Positions 25,194 through 33,906 are shown, counted from the stretch's first letter. The stretch is DNA of 64,000 nt from Paraburkholderia fungorum (GCF_003610895.1 NZ_MCAS01000015.1:62001-126000); one strand, 5' to 3'. Numbers and translations: made by a program. Notes: generated by a model from the sequence alone, not told the origin.

Positions 25194-26572
25194 TGGCGAT
25201 CGAGCATGAAGTAGAGACAACCGGGCTGGTTGGCTGGATCGACCGGCGCTTCCCCATGACGTCCACATGGAAGAAGCACGTTTCCGAGTACTACGCGCCG
25301 AAGAACTTCAACTTCTGGTACTTCTTCGGTTCGCTCGCGCTGCTGGTGCTGGTCAATCAGATCGTCACCGGCATTTTCCTCACCATGAACTACAAGCCCG
25401 ACTCGACGCTCGCGTTTGCGTCGGTCGAGTACATCATGCGCGAGGTGCCGTGGGGCTGGCTGATCCGTTACATGCACTCCACGGGCGCGTCGATGTTCTT
25501 CGTCGTCGTGTATCTGCACATGTTCCGCGGGCTGATGTACGGCTCGTACCGCAAACCGCGCGAACTGGTGTGGGTGTTTGGCTGCGCGATCTTTCTGTGC
25601 CTGATGGCGGAGGCGTTTTTCGGCTACCTGCTGCCGTGGGGCCAGATGTCGTTCTGGGGCGCGCAGGTGATCGTGAACCTGTTCTCGGCGATTCCGTTTA
25701 TCGGGCCGGATCTGTCGCTGTGGATTCGCGGCGACTATGTCGTGTCGGACGTGACGCTGAACCGCTTCTTCGCGTTTCACGTGATCGCGATTCCGCTGGT
25801 GCTGATCGGCCTCGTGGTCGCTCACCTGGTGGCGCTGCATGAGGTGGGTTCGAACAACCCCGACGGCATCGAGATCAAGGCGAAGAAGGGCGCGGACGGC
25901 ATTCCGCTCGACGGCATTCCGTTCCACCCGTACTACTCCGTGCACGACTTCATGGGCGTGTCGGTGTTCCTCCTGATCTTCGCGGCGATTATTTTCTTCG
26001 CGCCGGAGATGGGTGGGTATTTCCTTGAAGCCAATAACTTCATTCCCGCCAATCCGCTGCAAACACCGCAGGAAATTGCGCCGGTGTGGTACTTCACGGC
26101 GTTCTATGCGATGCTGCGCGCCACCACCGATCCGTTCAAGATCGTGCTGATGATCATCGTCGCGTTGCTCGGCCTGTATGCGCTGGTGCGCGCGCGCGGC
26201 AAGTGGAAGCTCGGCTTGCCGGTGCTCGCGGTGCTGGTGGTGCTGGCCATGGCGTTCACCGAATCGAAGTTCTGGGGCGTGGTGGTGATGGGCGGCGCGG
26301 TGATCTCGCTGTTCTTCCTGCCGTGGCTCGACCGCTCGCCGGTGAAGTCGATCCGTTACCGGCCGTTTTTTCACAAGGTGTTCTACGGGATCTTCGTGCT
26401 CGCTTTCCTGACGTTGGGCTTCCTCGGCACTAAACCGCCGTCACCCGCCTCGACGTTGATTGCTCAGGTGTGCGCGCTGATCTACTTCGCGTTTTTCCTC
26501 GGTATGCCCGTCTGGACGCGGCTTGGCACGTTCAAGCAGCCGCCCGAGCGGGTGCGGTTCAAGCCCCACTAA
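25193..26572 (+). CDS. petB: Cytochrome b subunit of the bc1 complex
   Basis: The 459-residue protein is a full-length bacterial cytochrome b with about eight membrane helices plus a C-terminal hydrophobic extension. Heme-ligand helices show R-Y-M-H-S-T-G-A-S...Y-L-H-M-F-R and A-F-H-V-I-A...A-H-L-V-A-L-H. The Qo-site tetrapeptide reads P-V-W-Y rather than the common P-E-W-Y; this variant is known in betaproteobacteria. It forms the respiratory complex III with PetA and PetC. Confidence 0.95.
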   Translation: MAIEHEVETTGLVGWIDRRFPMTSTWKKHVSEYYAPKNFNFWYFFGSLALLVLVNQIVTGIFLTMNYKPDSTLAFASVEYIMREVPWGWLIRYMHSTGASMFFVVVYLHMFRGLMYGSYRKPRELVWVFGCAIFLCLMAEAFFGYLLPWGQMSFWGAQVIVNLFSAIPFIGPDLSLWIRGDYVVSDVTLNRFFAFHVIAIPLVLIGLVVAHLVALHEVGSNNPDGIEIKAKKGADGIPLDGIPFHPYYSVHDFMGVSVFLLIFAAIIFFAPEMGGYFLEANNFIPANPLQTPQEIAPVWYFTAFYAMLRATTDPFKIVLMIIVALLGLYALVRARGKWKLGLPVLAVLVVLAMAFTESKFWGVVVMGGAVISLFFLPWLDRSPVKSIRYRPFFHKVFYGIFVLAFLTLGFLGTKPPSPASTLIAQVCALIYFAFFLGMPVWTRLGTFKQPPERVRFKPH

Positions 26573-26595
26573 TCGCGAGCCAGGAGAACACGAAG

Positions 26596-27351
26596 ATGAA
26601 AAAACTGCTTTCGACGTGCGCGCTGATCGGCGCGACACTGCTCGCGGTGCTGGCCGGACCGGCGCACGCGGACGAGAATTTCCCTCTCGACCGCGCGCCC
26701 GATAACGCGGAGAATTTTGCTTCGTTGCAGCACGGCGCACAATTGTTTGTAAACTACTGCCTGAATTGTCACAGCGCGAATCTGATGCGCTACAGCCGGC
26801 TGACCGACCTCGGCATTACGCCGAGCGAAATCCAGTCGAACCTGTTGTTCAGCACGGACAAGATCGGCAACACCATGACCGTGGCGATGCGTCCGGACGA
26901 CGCAAAAGCGTGGTTCGGCGCGGCTCCGCCGGACTTGTCGGTGGAAGCGCGGGCGCGTGGCAAGGACTGGCTGTACACGTATCTGCGCAGTTTCTACCGC
27001 GACAATACGCGGCCGACCGGCTGGAACAATCTGGTGTATGAAAACGTGAGCATGCCTCACGTGTTGTGGCAACTTCAGGGGCAACGTACTGCGAAGTTCG
27101 GTGACGAAGTCGACGAAAAAACAGGCGAGACGGTGCACAAATTTGTTGGCTACCAACAGGTCACGCCGGGGACGATGTCGCCGGTAGATTATGATTCTGC
27201 TGTGGCCGACCTCGTGTCGTACCTGTCATGGATGTCCGAACCGACTCAGAAAACCCGCAAGCAGCTTGGCGTGTGGGTACTGATGTTCCTCGGCGTCCTG
27301 AGCTTTTTCGCCTGGCGACTGAACGCCGCGTACTGGAAAGATATCAAATAA
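26596..27351 (+). CDS. petC: Cytochrome c1 subunit of the bc1 complex
   Basis: The 251-residue precursor has a signal peptide (cleavage near A-H-A-D, residue 25), one heme-c site C-L-N-C-H at residues 55-59 and a C-terminal membrane anchor (W-V-L-M-F-L-G-V-L-S-F-F). It accepts electrons from the Rieske protein in the periplasm. The ATG at 26596 follows AGGAGAAC. A short hairpin (CACGCCG 27353-27359, CGGCGTG 27365-27371) follows the stop but lacks a T run. Confidence 0.95.
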   Translation: MKKLLSTCALIGATLLAVLAGPAHADENFPLDRAPDNAENFASLQHGAQLFVNYCLNCHSANLMRYSRLTDLGITPSEIQSNLLFSTDKIGNTMTVAMRPDDAKAWFGAAPPDLSVEARARGKDWLYTYLRSFYRDNTRPTGWNNLVYENVSMPHVLWQLQGQRTAKFGDEVDEKTGETVHKFVGYQQVTPGTMSPVDYDSAVADLVSYLSWMSEPTQKTRKQLGVWVLMFLGVLSFFAWRLNAAYWKDIK

Positions 27352-27446
27352 TCACGCCGTCATCCGGCGTGGGGCCGGCGCCAGGAAAAGCCTGTTGAAC
27401 GGTTTTTCCGCGCGCTGGCCTTTCAGCTTTTTGAGGAAACGTAAAT

Positions 27447-28058
27447 ATGATGGTTCTGTATTCCGGCACAACTTGCCCGTTCTCCCAGCGCTGCCGGCTG
27501 GTGTTGTTCGAAAAGGGCATGGACTTCGAGATCCGCGACGTCGACCTGTTTAACAAGCCGGAAGACATCGCCGTGATGAATCCGTACGGTCAGGTGCCGA
27601 TTCTCGTCGAACGGGACCTGATTCTGTACGAATCGAACATCATCAACGAGTACATCGACGAGCGCTTCCCGCACCCGCAACTGATGCCGGCCGATCCGGT
27701 CCAGCGCGCGCGTGCCCGTCTGTTCCTGCTCAACTTCGAAAAGGAACTGTTTGTTCACGTCGGCACGCTCGAGAACGAAAAGGGCAAGGCCGCTGAGAAG
27801 AATCACGAGAAGGCGCGTCTCGCCATCCGTGATCGTCTGACGCAGCTTGCGCCGATCTTCCTGAAGAACAAGTACATGCTCGGCGAAGAGTTCTCCATGC
27901 TCGACGTCGCGATCGCGCCGTTGCTGTGGCGTCTGGATCACTACGGCATCGAGTTGTCGAAGAACGCTGCTCCGCTCATGAAGTACGCCGAGCGCATTTT
28001 CAGCCGCCCGGCCTATATCGAAGCGCTGACGCCTTCGGAAAAGGTGATGCGTCGTTGA
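27447..28058 (+). CDS. sspA: Stringent starvation protein A
   Basis: SspA has a glutathione S-transferase fold but works as an RNA polymerase-associated factor in starvation and acid tolerance. The 203-residue product has the N-terminal thioredoxin-like part (T-T-C-P-F-S-Q-R-C-R), V-P-I-L-V-E and Y-E-S-N-I-I-N-E-Y-I typical of SspA. Location directly after petABC and before sspB is the classic betaproteobacterial arrangement. Confidence 0.95.
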   Translation: MMVLYSGTTCPFSQRCRLVLFEKGMDFEIRDVDLFNKPEDIAVMNPYGQVPILVERDLILYESNIINEYIDERFPHPQLMPADPVQRARARLFLLNFEKELFVHVGTLENEKGKAAEKNHEKARLAIRDRLTQLAPIFLKNKYMLGEEFSMLDVAIAPLLWRLDHYGIELSKNAAPLMKYAERIFSRPAYIEALTPSEKVMRR

Positions 28059-28132
28059 GTTTGGCTTTGGGGTGAGGGCGCCGCGTCTCGATTGTTTTCC
28101 GTGCGCGCCCAAACCCGGTAAGAGGACTGTTG

Positions 28133-28663
28133 ATGCAAGAGATTTCCACCAAGCCGTATCTGTTGCGCGCGCTGTACGAGTGGTGCACGGATAACGGTTA
28201 CACGCCGCATATTGCGGTCCGGGTCGACAATCAGACGCGCGTGCCGCGTCAGTTCGTCCGTGACAACGAGATCGTGTTGAACATCAGCTTCGAGGCGACC
28301 AGCCAGTTGCAGATGGGCAACGAATGGATCGAGTTCAGCGCGCGCTTCTCCGGCAAGTCGCACAAGATCGAAGTGCCGATCACGAATATTCTCGCGATCT
28401 ACGCACGCGAAAATGGCCAGGGCATGGCGTTCCCGGTCGAATCGGCGGGCGGCGAGGCGCAGGATTCAGGCGCGGACGCGGAACTGGCGGACGAAGCCGA
28501 ATCGCCGGTGGCGCCCATCAGCGCGGGGCCGCGCGCCGTCGAGACGTCGTCTTCCGCTGCGGATGCGGCTGCCGCGAAGGCGGATAGCGTTGCCGACGAG
28601 CCGCAGCCTGACGATGACGGTTCGAAAGGTGGCGGAAGGGCTCGCCTCAAGATCGTGAAATGA
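28133..28663 (+). CDS. sspB: ClpXP adaptor SspB
   Basis: SspB binds ssrA-tagged proteins and delivers them to ClpXP. The N-terminal ~105 residues form the substrate-binding domain (K-P-Y-L-L-R-A-L-Y-E-W-C). Residues ~106-165 are an acidic, Ala-rich, likely disordered linker. The C-terminus G-G-R-A-R-L-K-I-V-K is the ClpX-docking motif. I use ATG at 28133 rather than the adjoining TTG at 28130; AGAGGA precedes it. Confidence 0.94.
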   Translation: MQEISTKPYLLRALYEWCTDNGYTPHIAVRVDNQTRVPRQFVRDNEIVLNISFEATSQLQMGNEWIEFSARFSGKSHKIEVPITNILAIYARENGQGMAFPVESAGGEAQDSGADAELADEAESPVAPISAGPRAVETSSSAADAAAAKADSVADEPQPDDDGSKGGGRARLKIVK

Positions 28664-28665
28664 AG

Positions 28666-28671
28666 TAGAAT
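28666..28671 (+). promoter_or_regulatory. Probable -10 element of the tRNA-Thr gene
   Basis: TAGAAT lies 12 bases before the mature tRNA 5' end, immediately after the sspB stop. No clear -35 is visible, since that position falls in the sspB coding region. Confidence 0.4.
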
Positions 28672-28682
28672 CACGGCCTCAT

Positions 28683-28758
28683 GCCGGCTTAGCTCATCAG
28701 GTAGAGCGCTTGACTTGTAATCATGAGGTGGCGGGTTCGAGTCCTGCAGCCGGCACCA
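28683..28758 (+). tRNA. tRNA-Thr (anticodon TGT)
   Basis: A 76-nt cloverleaf with encoded CCA: acceptor GCCGGCT paired with AGCCGGC, D arm GCTC/GAGC, T arm GCGGG/CCTGC with TTCGAGT loop. The anticodon loop is CTTGTAA, giving anticodon TGT for ACA codons. The anticodon stem CTTGA/TCATG has a T-T mismatch at 28-42, which is unusual but leaves four pairs. A strong terminator follows. Confidence 0.95.
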
Positions 28759-28766
28759 GTAGTGCG

Positions 28767-28806
28767 AAAACGGGTTTCTGAAGAATTTCAGAAACCCGTT
28801 TTTTAT
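28767..28806 (+). terminator. Intrinsic terminator of tRNA-Thr
   Basis: A 16-bp stem (28767-28782 with 28787-28802) with a four-base GAAT loop runs into a T tract (TTTTTTAT). It is one of the strongest terminators in the window. Confidence 0.92.
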
Positions 28807-29174
28807 TTGGGGCGGGAATCAGGCGAGCTGGCTGGGTTCGCGCTCTGCGGTCCTTGCTGCACGCGGCAGAAGAGGCGAGCGCTTGCTGAACGGGGATGTT
28901 GGGTGAGACCGGAAAAGGGCTCATTTTCACCATATCTCATTCACCTTGTCGATTGTGGACATTTCAGTCTACGTCGATCTGGTTATTTCCTCTCAGACCA
29001 GGTCAGACGGCCCGTTCCGGGCGATCGCCGACAGATACCGTCCCGCGAACCCGGCCGGGAGAGGTACTATTCGGGCGTCAGTCGGCATCACAATCAGTCA
29101 CTCCGGCGGGCAACGCCCCCGAGGCGCGAGAAGTTTCACCGCGTCACTCCTGCAACACAGACCCCACCTTCATC
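28807..29174. other. Intergenic region without a called gene; carries a 37-nt repeat
   Basis: This 368-base gap holds no convincing gene; short frames across it lack a ribosome-binding site and recognisable sequence. The central part (about 28920-29000) looks less GC-rich than its surroundings and contains copy A of a 37-nt repeat (28940-28976). It may be an old insertion remnant. Confidence 0.5.
28940..28976. repeat. 37-nt imperfect repeat, copy A
   Basis: This copy matches 30913-30949 at 33 of 37 positions, the first 21 being identical, in the same orientation. The partner lies inside the flavoprotein gene. No inverted ends or target duplication were seen. Confidence 0.75.
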
Positions 29175-30299
29175 ATGACCAGCCCCGCAACCATCACCTG
29201 GCCCGAAGCCGACGGCCCCCGTTCCGCGCGTTGGCGCTCCGAAGCCGCAGTGCCGCCGCCCAAGCGTGTCGTCGTCGCGGATGACCGCACGACCGCCGAC
29301 TCGGCCTATCGCCTCGCGTGCGAGGGTACGGCGTTGCTGTGGAATGGCGACTTCCAGAACGCCCGCCAACTGTTGCAGGCGGTCACGCGCCGGCTGGAAC
29401 GCAAACCGCGCAAGCAGGGCGAAACGCCGCTCGACGCGTTCAACCTGCATCGTCAGGCGCAGTCGCAACGTGCCCGTACGCTCGGCATGATTCTGATCCC
29501 GCTCGACGCCGCTTACGGCATCCCGCTGCGCCGTGCGCCTGAAGTGCAGCAAGCCTGCGTCGAAACCTACGGGCCGTCCGCCGACGAACCTTCGGTCGTG
29601 TCGCTGCGCGAATTGCTTGGGCTGATCGGTGCGCACGAGTGGCGCAAGAAGGGCGTCGAAATCCCGGCGCTCGGCGAGCGCATCCATCCGCACTACGGCG
29701 TGTTTTCGCCGGTGCGCGGTGAGTATGTGGATCTGGTTGCGCGCACACCCCTGCCGTCTTTGAACAAGGCGTTCGATATCGGCACCGGTACCGGCGTGCT
29801 GGCCGCGCTGCTCGCCAGGCGCGGCGTGAAGAAAATCGTCGCAACCGACCAGGACCCGCGTGCGCTTGCCTGCGCGCGCGAGAACATCACGCGGCTTGGC
29901 TACGATCAGCAAGTGGAGATCGTGCAGGCCGATCTGTTTCCGGAGGGCCGCGCACCGCTGGTGGTCTGCAATCCGCCGTGGGTGCCGGCGCGACCCGCAT
30001 CGCCGATTGAATACGCCATCTACGATTCGGAAAGCCGCATGCTGCTCGGTTTTCTGAACGGCCTGGCGGAGCATTTGTCGCCGGGCGGTGAAGGCTGGCT
30101 AATCATGTCGGATTTCGCTGAGCATCTCGGTTTGCGTACGCGCGAGTGGCTGCTTGCCGCGATCGAAAAGGCCGGCTTGACTGTGGTCGGCCGCGAGGAT
30201 ATCCGTCCGCGGCACCCGAAGTCGACCGACGAAAGCGACGCGCTGCACGCGGCGCGGGTGGCTGAACTGACGTCGCTCTGGCGTCTGAAGGCGCGCTAA
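29175..30299 (+). CDS. Class I SAM-dependent methyltransferase (N-methyltransferase type)
   Basis: A 374-residue protein. Residues ~1-190 are a family-specific N-terminal region; the C-terminal half is a Rossmann methyltransferase with motif I F-D-I-G-T-G-T-G-V-L, an acidic loop A-T-D-Q-D-P and the catalytic N-P-P-W (C-N-P-P-W-V-P-A). N-P-P-[YW] indicates methylation of a planar amide or base nitrogen, as in PrmC, RlmG or RsmC. The target is not evident. The ATG at 29175 is the first good start; the frame opening at 28896 crosses unrelated intergenic sequence. Confidence 0.85.
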   Translation: MTSPATITWPEADGPRSARWRSEAAVPPPKRVVVADDRTTADSAYRLACEGTALLWNGDFQNARQLLQAVTRRLERKPRKQGETPLDAFNLHRQAQSQRARTLGMILIPLDAAYGIPLRRAPEVQQACVETYGPSADEPSVVSLRELLGLIGAHEWRKKGVEIPALGERIHPHYGVFSPVRGEYVDLVARTPLPSLNKAFDIGTGTGVLAALLARRGVKKIVATDQDPRALACARENITRLGYDQQVEIVQADLFPEGRAPLVVCNPPWVPARPASPIEYAIYDSESRMLLGFLNGLAEHLSPGGEGWLIMSDFAEHLGLRTREWLLAAIEKAGLTVVGREDIRPRHPKSTDESDALHAARVAELTSLWRLKAR

Positions 30300-30375
30300 A
30301 GACCACCACTGAGTGATGACGCGCAATCGGGGTGCGATCACGCTCGGCAATCACGCGCTGCCAAAGCGTGGCGCA

Positions 30376-31644
30376 TCAGATCGGCACGCCGCGCGCCTCG
30401 AGATAGGCCAGCGCGCCGCGTCCGGCGACGAGTCCGCTGGCGAAGCAGGCGGTGAGCAGATAGCCGCCGGTCGGCGCTTCCCAGTCGAGCATCTCGCCCG
30501 CGCAAAACACACCAGGCAGGCGCTCGATCATCAAATGCTTGTCCAGGGCTTCAAACGGCACCCCACCCGCCGTGCTGATCGCTTCTGCGATCGGCCGGGC
30601 GCGCGTGAGCCGGACCGGCAGCGCCTTGATCGCGTGCGCCAGACCGTGCGCGTCGGCAAAGGCTTCCTTCGACAGCATCTCGTGCAGCAAAGCCAGTTTT
30701 ACGCCGCTTATACCGATTCTGCCGTGCAGGTGAGTCGACATGGAACGCGAGCCGCGCGGTCGCGTGACTTCGGCGATGACACGCTCCAACGTCAAGCCTG
30801 GCGCCAGGTCCAGAGCGATCGTGACGTCGCCGTCGGCGAGAATTCGCTCCCGGATAGCGGCAGACAGCGCGTAAATCAGGCTCCCTTCAAGGCCCGTTTC
30901 GGTCAGAAGTATTTCACCTTGTCGATTGTGGACTTTATTGTCTACGTCGGTGAGCGTGATGGCCACGGATTTCACGGGCTGGCCGGCGAAACGCTCGCGC
31001 AGATAAGGGCTCCAGTCGGTATCGAAGCCGCAGTTCGCGGGCCGCAAGGGTGTTACCGGCACCTCGCGCGCGTTCAGCAGCGGCACCCAGGCGGCGTCCG
31101 ATCCGAGCCGCGGCCAGCTTGCGCCGCCAAGCGCGAACACCACGGCGTCGGGGCTCACGCGCTGCTCGCCTTCGGGTGTGGCGAAGCGCAAGTGGTATGC
31201 AGCATCGCCGTTATCGGTGTCCCACCCGGTCCACTTGTGGCGCATGTGAAAGCGCACGCCGGCCTCCCGCAACCGATGCAGCCACGCGCGCAACATCGGC
31301 GCCGCTTTCATGTCGGTCGGAAAAACCCGTCCCGAACTGCCGACGAACGTTTCGATACCCAGTCCATGCAACCAGGCCCGCAAGGCGTCCGGGCCGAACG
31401 TGTCGAGTAGCGGCGCGATCTGCTCGCGGCGCGCGCCGTAACGGTCAAGAAACGGCTCGAGCGGTTCCGAATGCGTGATGTTCATGCCGCCTTTGCCGGC
31501 CATCAGGAATTTGCGGCCCACTGAGGGCATGGCGTCGTAGACGTCGACCTGTACACCTTGCCGGGCGAGCGCCTCGGCGGCCATCAAGCCGGCGGGGCCG
31601 CCGCCGATCACGGCGACGCGGGCGGAATCGAAGGAGGATGACAT
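30376..31644 (-). CDS. NAD(P)/FAD-dependent oxidoreductase (YhiN/HI0933-like, TIGR03862 type)
   Basis: A 422-residue flavoprotein with an N-terminal FAD motif V-I-G-G-G-P-A-G-L-M-A-A, the K-F-L-M-A-G-K-G-G-M-N-I-T-H-S segment of the HI0933 family and a C-terminal C-A-G-E-M-L-D-W-E-A-P-T-G-G-Y-L-L. No biochemical role is established for this family. The start (31642-31644) precedes M-S-S-S-F-D-S; the upstream extension lacks support. It contains copy B of the 37-nt repeat, encoding D-V-D-N-K-V-H-N-R-Q-G-E in what should be a variable loop. Confidence 0.88.
   Translation of the reverse strand: MSSSFDSARVAVIGGGPAGLMAAEALARQGVQVDVYDAMPSVGRKFLMAGKGGMNITHSEPLEPFLDRYGARREQIAPLLDTFGPDALRAWLHGLGIETFVGSSGRVFPTDMKAAPMLRAWLHRLREAGVRFHMRHKWTGWDTDNGDAAYHLRFATPEGEQRVSPDAVVFALGGASWPRLGSDAAWVPLLNAREVPVTPLRPANCGFDTDWSPYLRERFAGQPVKSVAITLTDVDNKVHNRQGEILLTETGLEGSLIYALSAAIRERILADGDVTIALDLAPGLTLERVIAEVTRPRGSRSMSTHLHGRIGISGVKLALLHEMLSKEAFADAHGLAHAIKALPVRLTRARPIAEAISTAGGVPFEALDKHLMIERLPGVFCAGEMLDWEAPTGGYLLTACFASGLVAGRGALAYLEARGVPI
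30913..30949. repeat. 37-nt imperfect repeat, copy B (inside a coding region)
   Basis: Same orientation as copy A on the plus strand, so antisense to the flavoprotein gene that contains it. It keeps the flavoprotein frame open, whereas copy A read in that frame has a stop. Confidence 0.75.
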
Positions 31645-32020
31645 GCAGTCCTGCGGATGAGCGGAAGGGCGGCGCGTCGACTCAATCAGACAATCATTCG
31701 GCGCGAAGGGCGCTATTTTCACACCGCGGGCAGCACAGGGCAAACGGGCGGCCGCGCCCCGGATCCGGCGGCCGAAAAATACTGGGTTCGGGCGGTTTCG
31801 ACTCCGCCCGGTTTGCGCTCGCGGCTTTCCAATCGCCGCACGCAAACTATACTTTTCAAACACCTTCCATCGGACGCAGTGCGCGTCTTCCCCGCGTCAA
31901 ACTCACCCCGCCAATATCATTGCGCCCGACGTTGCCCGTGCTGCCGCGTCGCGGCTGGCGAGGCGGTCTGCGCGCCTGCAGTCCGTTTGGATGTTTCGAC
32001 GTTTGATCAAGGAGATTGCC
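31645..32020. other. Divergent intergenic region between flavoprotein and DUF1059 genes
   Basis: No gene is called in these 376 bases. A possible -10, TATACT at 31848-31853, would serve the DUF1059 gene with a long leader, but no -35 is seen. Frames crossing the gap are shadows without ribosome-binding sites. Confidence 0.4.
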
Positions 32021-32230
32021 ATGACTCGCAAATACATCGACTGCCGCGAGTTTCCGAGCGAAATGCATTGTACGGTTGCCCTATCCGCCGACAGCGAAAG
32101 CGAATTGCTCGACGCGGCTGTGCAGCATGCCGTGACGGTGCACAAACACGCGGACTCGCCGGAGCTGCGCTCACAGCTCAAGACGTTGTTTCATGACGGC
32201 ACGCCACCGGTCGAGGCACCGCGCGCGTGA
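32021..32230 (+). CDS. DUF1059 small protein
   Basis: A 69-residue protein with the DUF1059 pattern: D-C-R-E-F at the start, H-C near residue 16, then an acidic helix S-E-S-E-L-L-D-A-A-V-Q-H-A and V-H-K-H. Function is unknown. AAGGAG precedes the ATG at 32021, which is why that start is preferred to the frame opening at 31991. Confidence 0.82.
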   Translation: MTRKYIDCREFPSEMHCTVALSADSESELLDAAVQHAVTVHKHADSPELRSQLKTLFHDGTPPVEAPRA

Positions 32231-32321
32231 TGCGCCGTCCTTCGTCCTGAGGAAAGAGGCGGGTGACCGGTTCGAACGGTGGGGAGCTGCTCGAACCGGT
32301 CGCGGCGTGGCTTAGGGCGTC

Positions 32322-32642
32322 TTAACCCGGATAGGCCTCATCCACCTTCAGGCCGGCCAGCTTGAAAATGACCCGCAGCGTTTGCGGTTTGATGTCGCGG
32401 CGCGAAGCGAGCGTCGTCATCACGAAGTCGAGCACTTTCGCGTATTTGAGCATTGTCAGGCAGGTTTCCATGTCGACGCTGCCGTCGCGCATGACTTCGG
32501 CCAGCCGCAGCATTTCGGTGGAAATATCGCGCGCCATTTCCAGTTCGAGCTGCTGCTTTTCCGACCACGCGGGCGCGGCGGTGAGCTTCGCCATCATTTC
32601 CTGAAATTTCTGTTCGACGTTTCCGTTGGGTACCGTGTCCAT
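32322..32642 (-). CDS. Conserved-looking hypothetical protein, all-helical
   Basis: A 106-residue product predicted to be almost wholly alpha-helical, with charged heptad-like stretches (E-Q-K-F-Q-E-M-M-A-K-L and E-L-E-M-A-R-D-I-S-T-E-M-L-R-L-A) and a C-terminal R-R-D-I-K-P-Q-T-L-R-V-I-F-K. I do not recognise a named family. It is convergent with the DUF1059 gene and has codon usage like its neighbours, so it is likely real. Confidence 0.7.
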   Translation of the reverse strand: MDTVPNGNVEQKFQEMMAKLTAAPAWSEKQQLELEMARDISTEMLRLAEVMRDGSVDMETCLTMLKYAKVLDFVMTTLASRRDIKPQTLRVIFKLAGLKVDEAYPG

Positions 32643-33026
32643 CGCTGCCTCTTCTATTTTCCAGGCGCGCGTCCGTTTGATGTCGCGGCGCGCTGCTGGT
32701 TACGTAACGTTCGGCCCGTGTTCCGGGACCGTCCTCCCCACATGCATTCGGTTCGCGTGATCGACGCCACGGCCGGCAGCCTCTTGTTATGCGCGATACG
32801 GCTTACGCCATCGGGTGAGCCGGCCCGCAAGATGCTTTCAAGCCACGTTGGAAACGTTCCGCGTAGTGCGTTTTACGCACGAAGTGTTCCAGGTTTGTGG
32901 CGTTTCTTGCGTACTCGACACGGCTCCTCAGGTGAGCGGGGCGCGCTTTGGGTAAACTGGCAGCAACTTTTCCTTTTTTCCGTCATCTGTCGCACGTTCG
33001 CGTTGCAATCGATGGCGGTCCCCACG
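32643..33026. other. Intergenic region upstream of the PCC-motif methyltransferase
   Basis: No gene is seen in this 384-base gap. It contains a small hairpin (GTGCGT 32866-32871, ACGCAC 32875-32880) and an 18-nt stretch at 32675-32692 identical to 32387-32404 in the preceding gene. The methyltransferase frame stays open across it, but the predicted extension resembles nothing conserved. Confidence 0.4.
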
Positions 33027-33869
33027 ATGTCCAGCAAAACCCACGAAATCCGTCCGAACCAATCCGTCGAGCTGTTAAAAGAGCTCCACATCCTGACGCG
33101 CGACGGCAAGATGAACCAGGACAGCCGTCGCAAGCTGAAGCAGGTCTACCACCTGTTCCAGTTCATCGAGCCGCTGCTGAAAGACCTCAAGGACCAGCAG
33201 GGCGCGGTGACGCTCGTCGACCATGGCGCGGGCAAGTCATACCTAGGTTTTATCCTGTACGACCTTTTCTTCAAGGAGTTTCAGGACGCCGCGGGTGGTG
33301 CGTCGCACATTTACGGCATCGAAACGCGCGAGGAGCTGGTGACGAAATCCGAGGAACTGGCCAGCCGGCTGGGCTTCACGGGGATGTCGTTCCTGAATTT
33401 GTCGGTGGCGGAGTCGATCACGTCCGAGCGTTTGCCGGCGCAAATCGATATCGTGACTGCGCTGCATGCGTGTAATACCGCGACTGACGACGCGCTCCGC
33501 TTTGCGCTGCAAAAGCACGCCAAGTACATCGTGGTGGTGCCGTGTTGCCAGGCTGAGGTGGCGGGGGTTTTACGGCAGAACAAAGGTAAATCGCTGGGCA
33601 ATGCGCTCACCGAGATCTGGCGGCATCCGTTGCATACCCGGGAATTTGGAAGCCAGATTACTAACGTGCTGCGCTGCTTGCAGCTGGAAGCGCACGGTTA
33701 TCAGGTGAGCGTGACCGAGCTGGTGGGCTGGGAGCATTCCATGAAGAATGAACTGATCATTGCCCAGTTCAAGGATCTGCCGAGACGCAGGCCGGCTGAG
33801 CGGCTCAATGAAGTGATGGAAACGCTTGGGATCGAAGCGCTGAAGGAAAGGTTTTTTGTCCCAGCCTGA
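33027..33869 (+). CDS. SAM-dependent methyltransferase (Methyltransf_32-like)
   Basis: A 280-residue protein with motif I V-D-H-G-A-G-K-S-Y-L, an acidic Y-G-I-E-T-R loop, D-I-V-T-A-L-H-A-C-N and V-V-P-C-C-Q. This order (D-x-G-x-G-K...H-A-C...P-C-C) is that of the Methyltransf_32 family, related to eukaryotic METTL25/RRNAD1 and Trm13-like enzymes. The target is unknown. Start is uncertain between ATG 33012 and ATG 33027; the conserved part begins soon after both. Confidence 0.82.
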   Translation: MSSKTHEIRPNQSVELLKELHILTRDGKMNQDSRRKLKQVYHLFQFIEPLLKDLKDQQGAVTLVDHGAGKSYLGFILYDLFFKEFQDAAGGASHIYGIETREELVTKSEELASRLGFTGMSFLNLSVAESITSERLPAQIDIVTALHACNTATDDALRFALQKHAKYIVVVPCCQAEVAGVLRQNKGKSLGNALTEIWRHPLHTREFGSQITNVLRCLQLEAHGYQVSVTELVGWEHSMKNELIIAQFKDLPRRRPAERLNEVMETLGIEALKERFFVPA

Positions 33870-33879
33870 TCTGGTTTGT

Positions 33880-33906
33880 CGCGGTGGCTTTTTCATAGTC
33901 ACCGCG
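33880..33906. terminator. Hairpin between convergent genes
   Basis: CGCGGTGGCT (33880-33889) pairs with AGTCACCGCG (33897-33906), with one G-T wobble and a TTTTCAT loop. It sits between the methyltransferase stop and the DUF1415 stop. It lacks a following T run on either strand, so termination is only suggested. Confidence 0.4.

Noticed and set aside
25133..26374. A 413-codon minus-strand frame opposite petB
   Set aside because: His/Arg/Gln-rich shadow of cytochrome b; no ribosome-binding site or domain.
32387..32692. An 18-nt exact match between 32387-32404 and 32675-32692
   Set aside because: GC-rich and short, one copy in a coding region and one just upstream of the same gene; within what could arise by chance or a tiny local duplication.
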